NCBI RefSeq assembly: GCF_004362975.1
Contig: NZ_SNXO01000006.1
Span: forward strand, 20,919-84,918
Direction: 5' to 3'
Length of the DNA stretch: 64,000 nucleotides
DNA from: Aminicella lysinilytica
GTDB lineage: Bacteria > Bacillota > Clostridia > Peptostreptococcales > Anaerovoracaceae
Part shown: one piece after another, positions 7,185 through 17,122 of the stretch
How the letters are laid out: each line of letters opens with the position of its first letter
How positions within the stretch are numbered: the stretch's first letter is position 1
Translations under genes and position numbers: made by a program
Notes under the pieces: generated by a model
The model's database searches: none
The model's input: only the letters and a program-made list of their open reading frames with translations
Told to the model about the DNA's origin: nothing

Positions 7185-8480
7185 TTACTGTTCCCCCTTT
7201 AGCAAACCTTTCGACATAAGTCTCTCCATGGACATCATAACTCCCAGTTTAGAATGTTCATAGGTGAGACCACCCTGAAAATAAACTATATAAGGCGGCC
7301 GTATAGGCGCGTCCGCACTTAATTCTATTGAAGAACCCTGTACAAAGGCTCCCGCAGCCATTACAACTTTGTCTTCATAGCCCGGCATGTCCCATGGTTC
7401 CGGCGTTACGTAGGAATCCACAGGCGCTGCCGCCTGTATGCCTTCGCAAAAGGCAACTACAGCCTCCGGCGATCCGAGTTTGACTGACTGTATTATGTCG
7501 CTTCGCTGATCGTCAACGCCAGGCCGTATGTCATAACCCAGGTCTTTATATACCTGGCCACAAAGTACAGCTCCTTTCAGTGCAGCATTTACAACGGTCG
7601 GCGCCATAAATAATCCCTGTAGCACGCCTCTGGTCTGGCCAAAGGTAAGGCCGCATTCGCCGCCTATGCCAGGGCATGTCATTCTATAGGAAATAGCCTC
7701 CACCAAGTCCGCTCTACCGCATACATAACCGCCTGTCAGAGCCTGTCCGCCGCCGGGATTCTTGATCAGTGAGCCCGCCATAACATCAACACCTACATCG
7801 GTAGGTTCTTTAATGTCAAGGAACTCGCCGTAGCAGTTGTCAGCCATACATACTATATTAGGATCGATTTCATGAACAAAATCAGCCCATTCTTCTATTT
7901 GGTTTACCGTAATGGAATTACGCCAACTATAGCCCGTTGCCCGCTGAACACAGACCATCTTAGTATTTTTTGTTATGGCATTCCTGACACCTTCCAGATC
8001 TATGGAGCCGTCAGACAAAAGTTCAACCTGTTTGTATTTTACCCCGAAATCCTTCAGTGAACCTTTGTTCTCACCGCGGATCCCTATGACTTCCTCAAGA
8101 GTGTCGTAAGGGCCGCCTGTGCAGTAAATCATTTCATCGCCAGGACGAAGTATACCCATGAGGGTTATAGCAAGCGCGTGAGTGCCGTTTACTATCGTTG
8201 GCCTGACAAGAGCCGCTTCCGTATGGAAAATGTCAGCATATACCTTTTCTACGGCTTCCCTACCGGCATCATCATAACCATAGCCAGTATTCCAGCTGAA
8301 ATGTCTGTCTGATATGCGGTTCTTCTGTAAAGCAGCCAATACCTTATATTGATTATATGCCTTTATCTCATCGAGAGCTGCAAACTTGTCCCCCACTGCT
8401 TTCTCTGATTTTCCGACCTGATCGAGTACTTTCTCATTTATATTGAATTTTTCCGCTAATAAAGTTGTAATGTCGTTCAT
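7185..8480 (-). CDS. Methionine gamma-lyase family PLP enzyme (aluminium-resistance / YnbB family)
   Basis: A 431-residue fold-type I PLP-dependent protein of the family annotated as aluminium resistance protein or methionine gamma-lyase-like, close to Bacillus YnbB. The PLP-binding lysine is expected at SLIKNPGGG (about residue 239), followed by the conserved GGQALTGGYVCGR. The N-terminal segment FSWNTGYGYDD is also typical. The true substrate is not established for the family; a carbon-sulfur or related lyase is assumed. Its ATG overlaps the stop of the EamA transporter (ATGA), so the two are translationally coupled. The ribosome site is AGGAG. Confidence 0.87.
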   Translation of the reverse strand: MNDITTLLAEKFNINEKVLDQVGKSEKAVGDKFAALDEIKAYNQYKVLAALQKNRISDRHFSWNTGYGYDDAGREAVEKVYADIFHTEAALVRPTIVNGTHALAITLMGILRPGDEMIYCTGGPYDTLEEVIGIRGENKGSLKDFGVKYKQVELLSDGSIDLEGVRNAITKNTKMVCVQRATGYSWRNSITVNQIEEWADFVHEIDPNIVCMADNCYGEFLDIKEPTDVGVDVMAGSLIKNPGGGQALTGGYVCGRADLVEAISYRMTCPGIGGECGLTFGQTRGVLQGLFMAPTVVNAALKGAVLCGQVYKDLGYDIRPGVDDQRSDIIQSVKLGSPEAVVAFCEGIQAAAPVDSYVTPEPWDMPGYEDKVVMAAGAFVQGSSIELSADAPIRPPYIVYFQGGLTYEHSKLGVMMSMERLMSKGLLKGEQ

Positions 8481-9400
8481 AGTTTATAGATCTCCTCATC
8501 TATTTTTTTCGGTTTTGAGTTAGTTTCTGCAAGCATAACTGCGGCAAACATAAGGCCGCAGCCTATATATTCTCTGAATGTCAGGACTTCGTTAAGTAAT
8601 ATCATGCCAGATAGCAGTGAAAACAGGGTTTCCAGGCTAAGCAGTATAGTTGCTCTTTCTGACTCTACATATTTCTGTCCCAGCATCTGGAATGTGTAAC
8701 CGACGCCGCAGATGCCTAAACCGGCGTATAATAGCGGCCACATGGCCAGATATATATCGTGCAATGTACATGTCTCAAGTATCAGCGCGAAAGGCAGGCA
8801 GATAGCGCCTGTTGCCAGGAACTGCAATAAGGTGAATATGCAGGTGTCAGCCTTTCCCGCAAAATATTCTATAGTGTACAGATATATGGTGCCTGCGATT
8901 GCTGTAATAAGCATGAGAACATCACCGCGGTTGATGTTGTCGATTCCGCCGCTAAGGCTTAGGAAGTAGAATCCAACAACAGATATTATTGCTGCGACCC
9001 ATATCCTCGGGCTTATCTTTCTTTTCAGGAACAACACACCTGCTATAGGCGTCAAAATTACGTATAGGCCTGATATGAAGCCCGCCTTACCTACAGTTGT
9101 ATATGGCAGCCCGTACTGTTGAGCAACGACCATGGCCGTAAGAACAAATCCCGTTGCGATGCAACCCTTAAGCATCTTTCTGACAGGCATTTCAGCCGCT
9201 TTTTGTTCAGGCGATTTATGTTTCCTGACTATCATTGCAACAGGTATCAGTACGATTCCACCCATTATGAACCTGATTGCCGTAAATGTAAAGGGCCCCA
9301 GATTATTCATGCCGTCTTTCTGTGCTACAAGTCCACTACCGTAGACCAGGGCAGCCAAAACCAGAATGATGTCGCCTTTGTATGATTTTAGTTTATTCAT
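8477..9400 (-). CDS. EamA/DMT-family transporter
   Basis: A 307-residue transporter with ten predicted membrane helices in two EamA repeats. It starts MNKLKSYKGDIILVLAALVYGSG and ends in a short charged tail. The start at 9400 is chosen because an AAGGAT site precedes it and homology-like sequence begins there; an upstream in-frame extension would run through the 3' end of the recombinase gene. DMT transporters export metabolites or amino acids; the substrate is unknown. The gene overlaps the recombinase stop by 8 bases and is coupled to the PLP lyase by ATGA, so a lyase-linked export role is possible but inferred. Confidence 0.85.
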   Translation of the reverse strand: MNKLKSYKGDIILVLAALVYGSGLVAQKDGMNNLGPFTFTAIRFIMGGIVLIPVAMIVRKHKSPEQKAAEMPVRKMLKGCIATGFVLTAMVVAQQYGLPYTTVGKAGFISGLYVILTPIAGVLFLKRKISPRIWVAAIISVVGFYFLSLSGGIDNINRGDVLMLITAIAGTIYLYTIEYFAGKADTCIFTLLQFLATGAICLPFALILETCTLHDIYLAMWPLLYAGLGICGVGYTFQMLGQKYVESERATILLSLETLFSLLSGMILLNEVLTFREYIGCGLMFAAVMLAETNSKPKKIDEEIYKL

Positions 9401-10547
9401 GTTTATCCTTTTCAGTTTCCTGTCGCTCAGTTTCCCACTCCATATCATGGACCAGATCACGTTTGACATTTGCCTTATGCTTGGCATATAGCTGTGTTGT
9501 AGTAACTTGTTCGTGATCCAGCAGAGCCGCCACGTCATATATTGAGTTTCCCCTGCCTATAAGGCTGGTAGCAGCCGTGGCCCTGAGTTTATGAGGGCTA
9601 TAACCACTCTTGCGGGATGTTTTCATAGCTATTGAAGTATATTTCTTGACAAGCTCACGTATTTGTCTCTCCGTCATTCTTCGGCCCTGAAGTGATAAGA
9701 ACAGCGCATCCTTATATTCCGGATCCAAACTGCTGTCATCAGCTCTCTCGTGGTTTATATAGTCGTTTATTACCATAGTCACCGAATTATTCATAGGCAT
9801 TATAGACTCCTTGCCACGCTTTCTGTATATCTTGAATTCGCCCCGGCTGAAGTTGAATGATGAAATATTCAGCTGCTGGAGTTCTGATAGTCTCAGGCCA
9901 TAAGTAAGGAACAAAATGAGAATTGCCTTGTCTCTCTTTTTCGTTTTCTCCCAGTAGGAACGTTCGTGGTTAGTCAGGCCCGATCCCGTTGATACAGCGT
10001 CAAGCATGACCATGACTTCGTCATCCTGCAGTGCCTTGATCTCCCGCTCTCCGGCTTTCGGCACTTTGATCGGGTCGAAGCCGTCAGTTATGTTCTTAGA
10101 TACCATTTCTTCTCGATACAGATGCTTGAACATGACCGATATGGAAGATTTCTTACGGGCCAGAGTTTTATTATGATTCTCGTATATAGTTATGGTTTTG
10201 TCGGTCTCAACCTTGTATTTACGGCAGTAATCCAAGAACATGTTCACATCTACTGCTCTGACTGAATCCAGCTCCTTCAATGTTATCTTATCTATTGTGT
10301 CTCCTTTGATGAGGTCGGTCTCCTCTAATAGATATGTAAAGAAGAATTTGATATCATGTAGATAAGCAAGCCTTGTCATTGGAAGCACGTTTCCCTTCAG
10401 ATATACGAAAAAGCTGCGCAGAAACTTAGGCATCTGTGCTTCAAGGTCTTCGCATTCCTGAAATATCTCATTTTCCTTTTCTACGATATTATCGGGTTTG
10501 TCGCTCTTATTATGGATTCTTACGGTTTTATTCGTTTTCTCAGCCAT
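9393..10547 (-). CDS. Tyrosine recombinase (XerC/XerD-like)
   Basis: A 384-residue site-specific recombinase. The N-terminal SAM-like, core-binding domain covers about residues 25-160 and the catalytic domain about 170-375. Catalytic residues are visible: Arg in YGLRLSELQ, HKLR with the second Arg, His in LLDHEQ and the nucleophile Tyr in TQLYAKH. The ATG at 10547 follows a GGGAG site; a GTG at 10568 would add seven residues. It overlaps the end of miaA by 28 bases and sits in a housekeeping operon without phage genes. It is therefore more likely a resident Xer-type resolvase than an integrase. Whether it is the chromosomal dimer-resolution XerC cannot be told without the dif site. Confidence 0.85.
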   Translation of the reverse strand: MAEKTNKTVRIHNKSDKPDNIVEKENEIFQECEDLEAQMPKFLRSFFVYLKGNVLPMTRLAYLHDIKFFFTYLLEETDLIKGDTIDKITLKELDSVRAVDVNMFLDYCRKYKVETDKTITIYENHNKTLARKKSSISVMFKHLYREEMVSKNITDGFDPIKVPKAGEREIKALQDDEVMVMLDAVSTGSGLTNHERSYWEKTKKRDKAILILFLTYGLRLSELQQLNISSFNFSRGEFKIYRKRGKESIMPMNNSVTMVINDYINHERADDSSLDPEYKDALFLSLQGRRMTERQIRELVKKYTSIAMKTSRKSGYSPHKLRATAATSLIGRGNSIYDVAALLDHEQVTTTQLYAKHKANVKRDLVHDMEWETERQETEKDKHE

Positions 10548-11452
10548 ATGAGTATGTCTCCCATACACTCTTCTTCGTCTGCATAATCAGATATGTTGAA
10601 CCATTTCATATTCTTATATCTTCTGAACCAGGTCATCTGTCGTTTGGCCAGGTGACGAGTGTTCCTCTTAATGAGCCTTACAGCTTCATCTATGTTATAT
10701 TCTCCATTGAGATAACCAATGATTTCCTTATATCCTATGCCTTTCATGGATATATCGTCACTATCAAGCCCCATAGTCATAAGGGATTTCACTTCATTCA
10801 CCAGTCCCTCATCCAGGAGCATATCTACCCGTCTGTTTATTCTATCATAAAGCTCTTCACGATTTCTTGCAAGACCAATGAGAATACTTTCATAGTCCTT
10901 AGTCGGAACAGGTCCTGTTGCGAAATCCTTGACCCCGTCTCCATATTCGGATGCTTCCAAGGCTCTGACCACCTTCTTGATATTGTTAGGGTGTATCCTG
11001 GACGCTGCATCAGGATCTATTTTTTTCAGTTTATCATAAATGGCCATAGGTCCCTTCTCTTCAGCTTCTCTGAAGAGAGATTCCCTGTAATCATTATTTC
11101 TTGGCGGCGTACTGAAGTCCATATCATAGAGCAATGAATTAAGATAAAGGCCCGTACCTCCCGCAATTACCGGAATTTTACCTTTGGCAATTATTTCTGT
11201 TATGGCTGATTTAGCCATTGACTGATATTTGACTACAGAAAAACTCCCAGAAGGATCGATTTCATCGACCAGGTAATGTCTTACCTTAGCCCGTTCTTCA
11301 GCCGTTGGCTTGGCACTGCCGATATCCATATATTTGTAAAGCTGCATGGAATCGCAGGAGACTATTTCCCCATTGATATCCAAGGCAGTTTTTATGGCAA
11401 ATTCAGTTTTTCCTACTGCTGTAGGTCCGCAAATCACAACTATCTTATCCAT
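10520..11452 (-). CDS. miaA: tRNA dimethylallyltransferase
   Basis: MiaA transfers a dimethylallyl group from DMAPP to A37 of tRNAs that read codons starting with U. The 310-residue protein begins at MDKIVVICGPTAVGKTEFA, whose GPTAVGKT is the P-loop, and has the family motifs DSMQLY, GGTGLYLN and the C-terminal KRQMTWFR. The ATG at 11452 is 1 base from the mutL stop and is preceded by a GAGGG site. Longer in-frame starts inside mutL are rejected. The miaA-mutL-mutS order is common in Clostridia. Dxs and IspA of the isoprenoid pathway that supplies DMAPP lie further upstream in the same strand block. Confidence 0.96.
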   Translation of the reverse strand: MDKIVVICGPTAVGKTEFAIKTALDINGEIVSCDSMQLYKYMDIGSAKPTAEERAKVRHYLVDEIDPSGSFSVVKYQSMAKSAITEIIAKGKIPVIAGGTGLYLNSLLYDMDFSTPPRNNDYRESLFREAEEKGPMAIYDKLKKIDPDAASRIHPNNIKKVVRALEASEYGDGVKDFATGPVPTKDYESILIGLARNREELYDRINRRVDMLLDEGLVNEVKSLMTMGLDSDDISMKGIGYKEIIGYLNGEYNIDEAVRLIKRNTRHLAKRQMTWFRRYKNMKWFNISDYADEEECMGDILIWLRKRIKP

Positions 11453-11453
11453 A

Positions 11454-13250
11454 TCAGACCCTCTTGAACATTTTCTCAATATCATAAATGGAGAACCTGA
11501 TAAATGTAGGTCTGCCATGAGGGCAGGAAAATGGATTGCGGCAGAGTTTCAACTGGTCAATAAGGGCTTGTATCTCGGCCGCAGACAAGTGATCATGAGC
11601 CTTTACAGCGCTTTTGCACGACCTGGTTATGAGCTTGTCTATGACAACGGTGTTGCCAAGGTCATCTCTTTCGCTTACATTTTCAATGTAGTCTTTAACA
11701 AAGTTTTCAGCTTCGGATATTTCCATGAAGTCAGGTATCTCCTTGACTATATATGAATTTGGTCCGAATTCTTCTATGAGATATCCCATATCTCTCAGAG
11801 AATCAAGCCAGTCATACTGATTTTCCTTAACTGACAGAGGCACGTCGACTGTAAATGGTGTCAGTATCATCTGTCTCACCTTTTCATCAGCGCCATATTG
11901 GCCAACAAGCTTCTCGTAGAAAATACGTTCATGGGCCGCATGCTGATCTATCATATAGAAATCTTCGCCGTCTACTGCTGTGATATATGTATCAAAAATG
12001 CAGCCGGTTATTGTCAGATTGTTGAAATCAAAAGGTTTTAGTTTAGTCTCTTCAACAAGTATATGGCTTTTGGAAGTCATTTCCTGTGGTGCTGCTTCTG
12101 CCTGTGGAACAGATCTCTCTGATTTGACTATATTATCGCTGACTTCGGAGGTCTCTCTTTTGCTTGACAGTATTTGTTTTATGTCAACTTGTTCGGGAGT
12201 CGGCTTGTCTTTTGCTTTTTCAGCATTGCTTTGCTTTATGAAATAATCAGCAGCACCTGCCATGGCCTCTTTTGTACCAAGTGCGTCTATAACTGCCTCT
12301 TTCACTGCAAGTTCAACAGCCTTGTCATCGTGAAAGCGTACTTCCTTCTTGTTAGGATGAATGTTCACGTCTACAGAGGCGGGATCCGTCTCCAAAAACA
12401 AGAAGGCTACAGGGTAACGACCTTTAAAAAGCCTCTCCTTATAGGCTTCTGAAAGGCCCTTTTCTATTACTTTACTCTTTACGATCCTGCCATTTACGAA
12501 GAATATCTGATCCCGCCGGGTGCTCCTGGACAAGGATGGCCTGGAAATGCAGCCTGTCACCGTAAAACCAGGAGTTGTAAAATCTACATCTGCCAGATCA
12601 TCATATTCTCTTTGTCTATAGACCGTCATGATGGTTTTCTTCAAGGAACTATCTCCTGCCGTTGCAAACAGTACATTCCCATTGTTTATGAATTGAATCT
12701 TTATGTCAGTATAGGCCAGAGCCATTTCTGACATGAGATCTATTATCATGCCGCTTTCGGCAGAATCGGACTTAAGGAACTGTCTTCTTGCAGGAGTGTT
12801 GTAGAACAGGTCTGTAACTATGATAGTAGTGCCGTGAGGACAGCCAACAGGAACATTCTCAACAACTTCGCTGCCGTTTATAAGAAGTCTGCGTCCGGTT
12901 TTCTCAGCTTCCGGTCTCGTTATAAGGGTAGTCTGCGTAACTGCAGCTACGCTGGCCAGAGCTTCTCCTCTGAATCCCAGGCTGCTTATGGAAGTCAGAT
13001 CTGCCACAGTCTCAATTTTGCTTGTGGCATGACGAAGAAAGGCCGTTTCAACCTGATCTGCCTCTATGCCGCAACCGTTATCCGTAACGCGTATGAAGGT
13101 CTTGCCGCCATTCTTTATCTCCACTGAAATAGTATCGGCCCCTGAATCTATAGAATTCTCAAGGAGTTCCTTGACTATGGAAACCGGGCGTTCTATGACT
13201 TCCCCCGCCGCTATTTTATCTGATATGTTTTTTTCTAAAACTCTAATCAT
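11454..13250 (-). CDS. mutL: DNA mismatch repair endonuclease MutL
   Basis: A 598-residue MutL. The N-terminal GHKL ATPase contains ELLENSIDSGAD and the GFRGEALASVAAV motif. The C-terminal domain has the endonuclease metal site DQHAAHERIFYE, matching DQHA(X)2E(X)4E, and CPHGRPT near the end. This is the nicking type found in bacteria without MutH. A variable linker lies at about residues 330-395. The start overlaps the mutS stop by 8 bases and miaA follows 1 base later, so the three genes are tightly coupled. Confidence 0.97.
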   Translation of the reverse strand: MIRVLEKNISDKIAAGEVIERPVSIVKELLENSIDSGADTISVEIKNGGKTFIRVTDNGCGIEADQVETAFLRHATSKIETVADLTSISSLGFRGEALASVAAVTQTTLITRPEAEKTGRRLLINGSEVVENVPVGCPHGTTIIVTDLFYNTPARRQFLKSDSAESGMIIDLMSEMALAYTDIKIQFINNGNVLFATAGDSSLKKTIMTVYRQREYDDLADVDFTTPGFTVTGCISRPSLSRSTRRDQIFFVNGRIVKSKVIEKGLSEAYKERLFKGRYPVAFLFLETDPASVDVNIHPNKKEVRFHDDKAVELAVKEAVIDALGTKEAMAGAADYFIKQSNAEKAKDKPTPEQVDIKQILSSKRETSEVSDNIVKSERSVPQAEAAPQEMTSKSHILVEETKLKPFDFNNLTITGCIFDTYITAVDGEDFYMIDQHAAHERIFYEKLVGQYGADEKVRQMILTPFTVDVPLSVKENQYDWLDSLRDMGYLIEEFGPNSYIVKEIPDFMEISEAENFVKDYIENVSERDDLGNTVVIDKLITRSCKSAVKAHDHLSAAEIQALIDQLKLCRNPFSCPHGRPTFIRFSIYDIEKMFKRV

Positions 13251-15864
13251 CTATAAGTTCCTTCAGATCTTCTAATATCTTGATGGCCTGTGAAGGCGTA
13301 ACTTCCATGAGATCCAGCTGTTTCAACTGTTCTATGACCGGATCCGGCTCGGCGAATAGAGACAGCTGTTGTTCTGCCACATGATCCTTCTCACGAGAGT
13401 ACTCACTTTGGAAAGCCGTTGTGACTGACCCATGAGAGCCCTCTTCCTCAAGCCTTCCCAGCTTATCCTCAGCATTCATAAGCAGTTTAGCCGGCACACC
13501 GGCAAGCTTAGCCACATGTATACCGTAGCTTCTGCTGGCCGGGCCAGGCACTATTTTGTGCAGGAATACAACGTCCCCGCCTTCATCAGAAACGTCCACA
13601 TTGAGATTTCGTACGCCTTTGATCTCATCCTCCAGGACAGTCAGCTCGTGGTAATGAGTCGCAAAAAGCGTGCGTATGTGTTTCTTCTCGTTGCAAAGGT
13701 ATTCTACGGCTGCCCAGGCTATGGACAGGCCGTCATAGGTACTGGTTCCGCGACCTATCTCGTCCAGGATTATGAGACTTCTCTCCTTGGAATTACGGAG
13801 AATGTAAGCAAGTTCACTCATCTCCACATAGAATGTGGACTGACCCTGGGACAGATTGTCTGAGGCGCCTATACGGGTGAATATCCTGTCGACGACGCCG
13901 ATAACGGCTTTCTCCGCCGGAACGAAGCATCCTGCCTGAGCCATAAGCACGATCAGTGCTGTCTGCCTCATATATGTTGATTTACCGGACATATTAGGTC
14001 CAGTGATTATGAGCATACTGGCGTCCGAATCGTTTAGATAGGTGTCGTTAGATACGAAAAGTCCCTGCTCCGTGGTCTGCTCTATGACAGGATGGCGGCC
14101 TCGTTCAATTTCTATGGTGAGGCTATCGTTTATGACAGGTCTGATGTAACCGAGTTTGGTGCTGACGCTTGCGAAGGAACAAAGCACATCCAGTACGGCT
14201 ATTGCCTGGGATGTCTGCTGTATCTGAGCTATGTAGCCTTCTATGTCTTCTCTTATCTGAGAGAATATCTCATATTCCAGCTGATTTATCTTAGTCTCAG
14301 CATTAAGAACTATAGACTCCATTTCCTTAAGTTTAGGGGTTATGTATCTCTCCCCTCCTACCAGAGTCTGCTTCCTGACATAATCATCAGGAGCCTGGTC
14401 CACACTGGACCGGCTGATTTCGATATAATATCCGAATACTTTATTGTATCCTACTTTCAGGTTCTTGATACCTGTCCGTTTCTTTTCCTTATTCTCCAGC
14501 TCTGCTATCCACTGTTTGGCATCCTTTATGGACAGTTTCATCTGATCCAGTTCCTGGGAACAACCATCTTTTATGACTCCGCCTTCCTTGATGGTGAACG
14601 GCGGATCATCAGAAATCGAATCGTCAATAAGATGAAAAACTTTGCTGAGATCGCAGATATCCCGGCTGAGCTGCGTAAGCAGTTCACTGGCTGCATATCC
14701 CAGTGCTTCCTTAACTTCAGGAAGTACACCTATGGAATTGCGCAGGGATATGAGATCTTTGCCGTTGGCGTTGCCTGAGGCAATACGTCCTGCCAGTCTT
14801 TCAAAATCATAAACATGTTTCAGGCCTTCGCAGAGGTTATTCAGTACCATAGGCTGATCTACGAGTTCTTCTACGGCGTCAAGCCTGTCGTTTATCTCTT
14901 CTGATGAATTCAGCGGCTCTCTGAGCCATTGCTTCAGTTTTCTGCCACCCATAGCGGTGTTGGTATTGTCAAGGATTCCCAGTAAGGATCCCTGTACTTT
15001 TTTATCATACAATGTCTCTGTGATTTCAAGGTTTCTGATAGTCGCCTTGTCCAAAGCCATGTGATTTCCTATTTCATAAAACTGACATCTGGTCAGTTGT
15101 TTTAAATTCTGTTTCTGTGTTTCCAAAAGGTATGCCAGCAAAGCGCCGATTGATAATATACAAAAATGGCGGCCGTCTATGCCAAGGGCTGTCATGGATA
15201 TATGGCCGAATTGGGCTTTAATTGACGTTTCTGCGGCTTTTTTAGAATAATACGAGTTGGGCATTGCGTGAATGAATGCGTCCGTGTAAGCCTTGATTTC
15301 GTCCTCATCGCAAAGTTCAACAAAGCCTTCATTGATTATTATTTCTTTAGGGCTAATTTTCACCAGCTCGTTAATTAGATCCTCAATGAGGTTTGAACCG
15401 GTATTTTTTTCTGTTGTGTATAGTTCTCCTGTAGAAATGTCGCAATAAGAGACTGACATGCCGTCTTTGTCTAAATAGACCGACGCCAGATAATTGTTCT
15501 CATTTTCCTTGAGCATGGCCCTGGAAGTCACTGTGCCGGGGGTCACTATCTGTATGACTCCCCTTTTCACCATTCCCTTAGTCGTGGCCGGATCCTCCAG
15601 CTGTTCGCATATAGCCACCTTGTATCCCATCTTTACAAGCTTCTCTATATAAGAATCTGCGGCATGGAACGGGACTCCACACATAGGAGCCCTCTCTTCC
15701 ATACCGCAGTTTTTACCTGTAAGTGTCAGTTCAAGCAGGCGTGAAACCAGCTTGGCATCCTCAAAGAACATTTCATAGAAGTCACCCAGTCTAAAGAATA
15801 ATATACAGTCGTTATACTGTTCTTTTATTCCTTTATACTGTTCCATCATCGGGGATAACTTCAT
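13243..15864 (-). CDS. mutS: DNA mismatch repair protein MutS
   Basis: An 873-residue MutS that recognises mismatches and starts repair with MutL. The N-terminal mismatch-reading motif is GDFYEMFFEDA (Phe of FYE contacts the mismatch). The C-terminal ATPase has TGPNMSGKSTYMRQ (P-loop) and DEIGRGTSTYDG (Walker B and signature), followed by the helix-turn-helix end. The length is standard for the MutS1 class. It begins MKLSPMMEQYKGIK. An aminotransferase gene ends 27 bases upstream and mutL overlaps its 3' end, indicating one repair operon. Confidence 0.97.
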   Translation of the reverse strand: MKLSPMMEQYKGIKEQYNDCILFFRLGDFYEMFFEDAKLVSRLLELTLTGKNCGMEERAPMCGVPFHAADSYIEKLVKMGYKVAICEQLEDPATTKGMVKRGVIQIVTPGTVTSRAMLKENENNYLASVYLDKDGMSVSYCDISTGELYTTEKNTGSNLIEDLINELVKISPKEIIINEGFVELCDEDEIKAYTDAFIHAMPNSYYSKKAAETSIKAQFGHISMTALGIDGRHFCILSIGALLAYLLETQKQNLKQLTRCQFYEIGNHMALDKATIRNLEITETLYDKKVQGSLLGILDNTNTAMGGRKLKQWLREPLNSSEEINDRLDAVEELVDQPMVLNNLCEGLKHVYDFERLAGRIASGNANGKDLISLRNSIGVLPEVKEALGYAASELLTQLSRDICDLSKVFHLIDDSISDDPPFTIKEGGVIKDGCSQELDQMKLSIKDAKQWIAELENKEKKRTGIKNLKVGYNKVFGYYIEISRSSVDQAPDDYVRKQTLVGGERYITPKLKEMESIVLNAETKINQLEYEIFSQIREDIEGYIAQIQQTSQAIAVLDVLCSFASVSTKLGYIRPVINDSLTIEIERGRHPVIEQTTEQGLFVSNDTYLNDSDASMLIITGPNMSGKSTYMRQTALIVLMAQAGCFVPAEKAVIGVVDRIFTRIGASDNLSQGQSTFYVEMSELAYILRNSKERSLIILDEIGRGTSTYDGLSIAWAAVEYLCNEKKHIRTLFATHYHELTVLEDEIKGVRNLNVDVSDEGGDVVFLHKIVPGPASRSYGIHVAKLAGVPAKLLMNAEDKLGRLEEEGSHGSVTTAFQSEYSREKDHVAEQQLSLFAEPDPVIEQLKQLDLMEVTPSQAIKILEDLKELIDD

Positions 15865-15891
15865 CTTATTTTCTGCTCCTTCAGATTAGTA

Positions 15892-17091
15892 TTATTTTCC
15901 GAGTTTCTTATTATATGCCTCCAGGCCTAACTTGATAAGCTCAGTTCCTCTCTTCATATCTTTCTGATTCAGAACGTATGCTATTCTCATCTCGTTTTTG
16001 CCCAGACCCGGTGTTGCATAGAATCCTGCAGCCGGTGCGAACATAACTGTTTCGCCGTGATCATCGAATTCAGTCAGCAGGAACATCAGGAAATCCTCAA
16101 CATCATCTACCGGCAATTTGGCTGTCAGATAGAAAGCTCCGCCTGGTTTCTGGCAAACAACTCCAGGGATCTTCATGAGTTCTTCGTAAACTACGTCTCT
16201 TCTTCCGCAGTATTCAGCCTTGACTTCATCATAATATGATTTAGGCATTCTGAACAGAGCTGCAGCTCCTACCTGATCGATAGTTGAAACGCACAGTCTT
16301 CCCTGAGCAATCTTCATCATTCCAGAATTGAATTCCTTATTCTTGCAGATAGCGAATCCGATTCTTGCTCCGCATGCGGAATATCTCTTGGATACTGAGT
16401 CTATGATGATAACTCTGTCGGAATACTCAGGAAGCATACCGAAGGAAGCCATCTCTCTGCCATCATATACGAACTCTCTGTATACTTCATCAGCGATTAT
16501 CCAAAGATCATGTTTCTTAGCGATCTCGCAGATTAGTTTCATCTCGTCAAGAGTAAGTACTGTTCCTGTAGGATTTCCCGGATTCAGGCAGCAGATAGCT
16601 CTTGTCTTAGGTGTGATGCAGGATTCGATCTGATCTTTGTCAGCATAATGATATCCATCTTCAGTCTTGGTAGTGATAGGAACTACCTTTCCACCTGCAG
16701 CTGTAGCAAATGTATGATAGTTAGTATAGAATGGTTCAGGAATAAGAACTTCTTCTCCCTCATTTAGTATAGTAAGGAAAGTCATGTTCAAAGCCTCAGA
16801 ACCACCTGTAGTTACCATGATATCTTCAGGTGCGAAGTCCATATTGTAACCTTTAAAGTAGTCACATACAGCATCACGAAGGTCATTGATTCCGCCTGAT
16901 TCAGCGTAAGCGATGACTTTCTTGTCATATGCTCTGATAGCGTCCATGAAACATTCTGGTGTTTCTACGTCCGGCTGTCCAATGTTCAGATGGTATACCT
17001 TCTTGCCATCTGCTTCGGCTTTAAAACCAAATGGATTAAATCTTCTGATCGGTGAAAATTGCATCGATTCAACTTTCTTTGATAGTTTCAT
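15892..17091 (-). CDS. Class I/II pyridoxal-phosphate aminotransferase
   Basis: A 399-residue fold-type I aminotransferase of the AspC/AlaT-like group. The PLP lysine is in DSVSKRYSACGARIG at about residue 235, with CCLNPGNPTGTV and the C-terminal substrate Arg in NEMRIAYVLN also present. Such enzymes interconvert amino acids such as aspartate, alanine or aromatic residues with their keto acids; substrate cannot be assigned from sequence. It lies between tlyA (31 bases upstream) and mutS (27 bases downstream), an arrangement with no obvious functional link. Confidence 0.9.
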   Translation of the reverse strand: MKLSKKVESMQFSPIRRFNPFGFKAEADGKKVYHLNIGQPDVETPECFMDAIRAYDKKVIAYAESGGINDLRDAVCDYFKGYNMDFAPEDIMVTTGGSEALNMTFLTILNEGEEVLIPEPFYTNYHTFATAAGGKVVPITTKTEDGYHYADKDQIESCITPKTRAICCLNPGNPTGTVLTLDEMKLICEIAKKHDLWIIADEVYREFVYDGREMASFGMLPEYSDRVIIIDSVSKRYSACGARIGFAICKNKEFNSGMMKIAQGRLCVSTIDQVGAAALFRMPKSYYDEVKAEYCGRRDVVYEELMKIPGVVCQKPGGAFYLTAKLPVDDVEDFLMFLLTEFDDHGETVMFAPAAGFYATPGLGKNEMRIAYVLNQKDMKRGTELIKLGLEAYNKKLGK

Positions 17092-17122
17092 TTCTCTCAG
17101 TCTCCTTTTTATTTATAAAACT

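Noticed and set aside
10436..11137. A 233-codon open frame on the + strand opposite miaA and the recombinase
   Set aside because: It is antisense to two well-supported genes, shows no protein family features and has no ribosome site.
14092..14778. A 228-codon open frame on the + strand inside mutS
   Set aside because: It lies wholly opposite the conserved MutS coding sequence and has a composition typical of a reverse-frame shadow.
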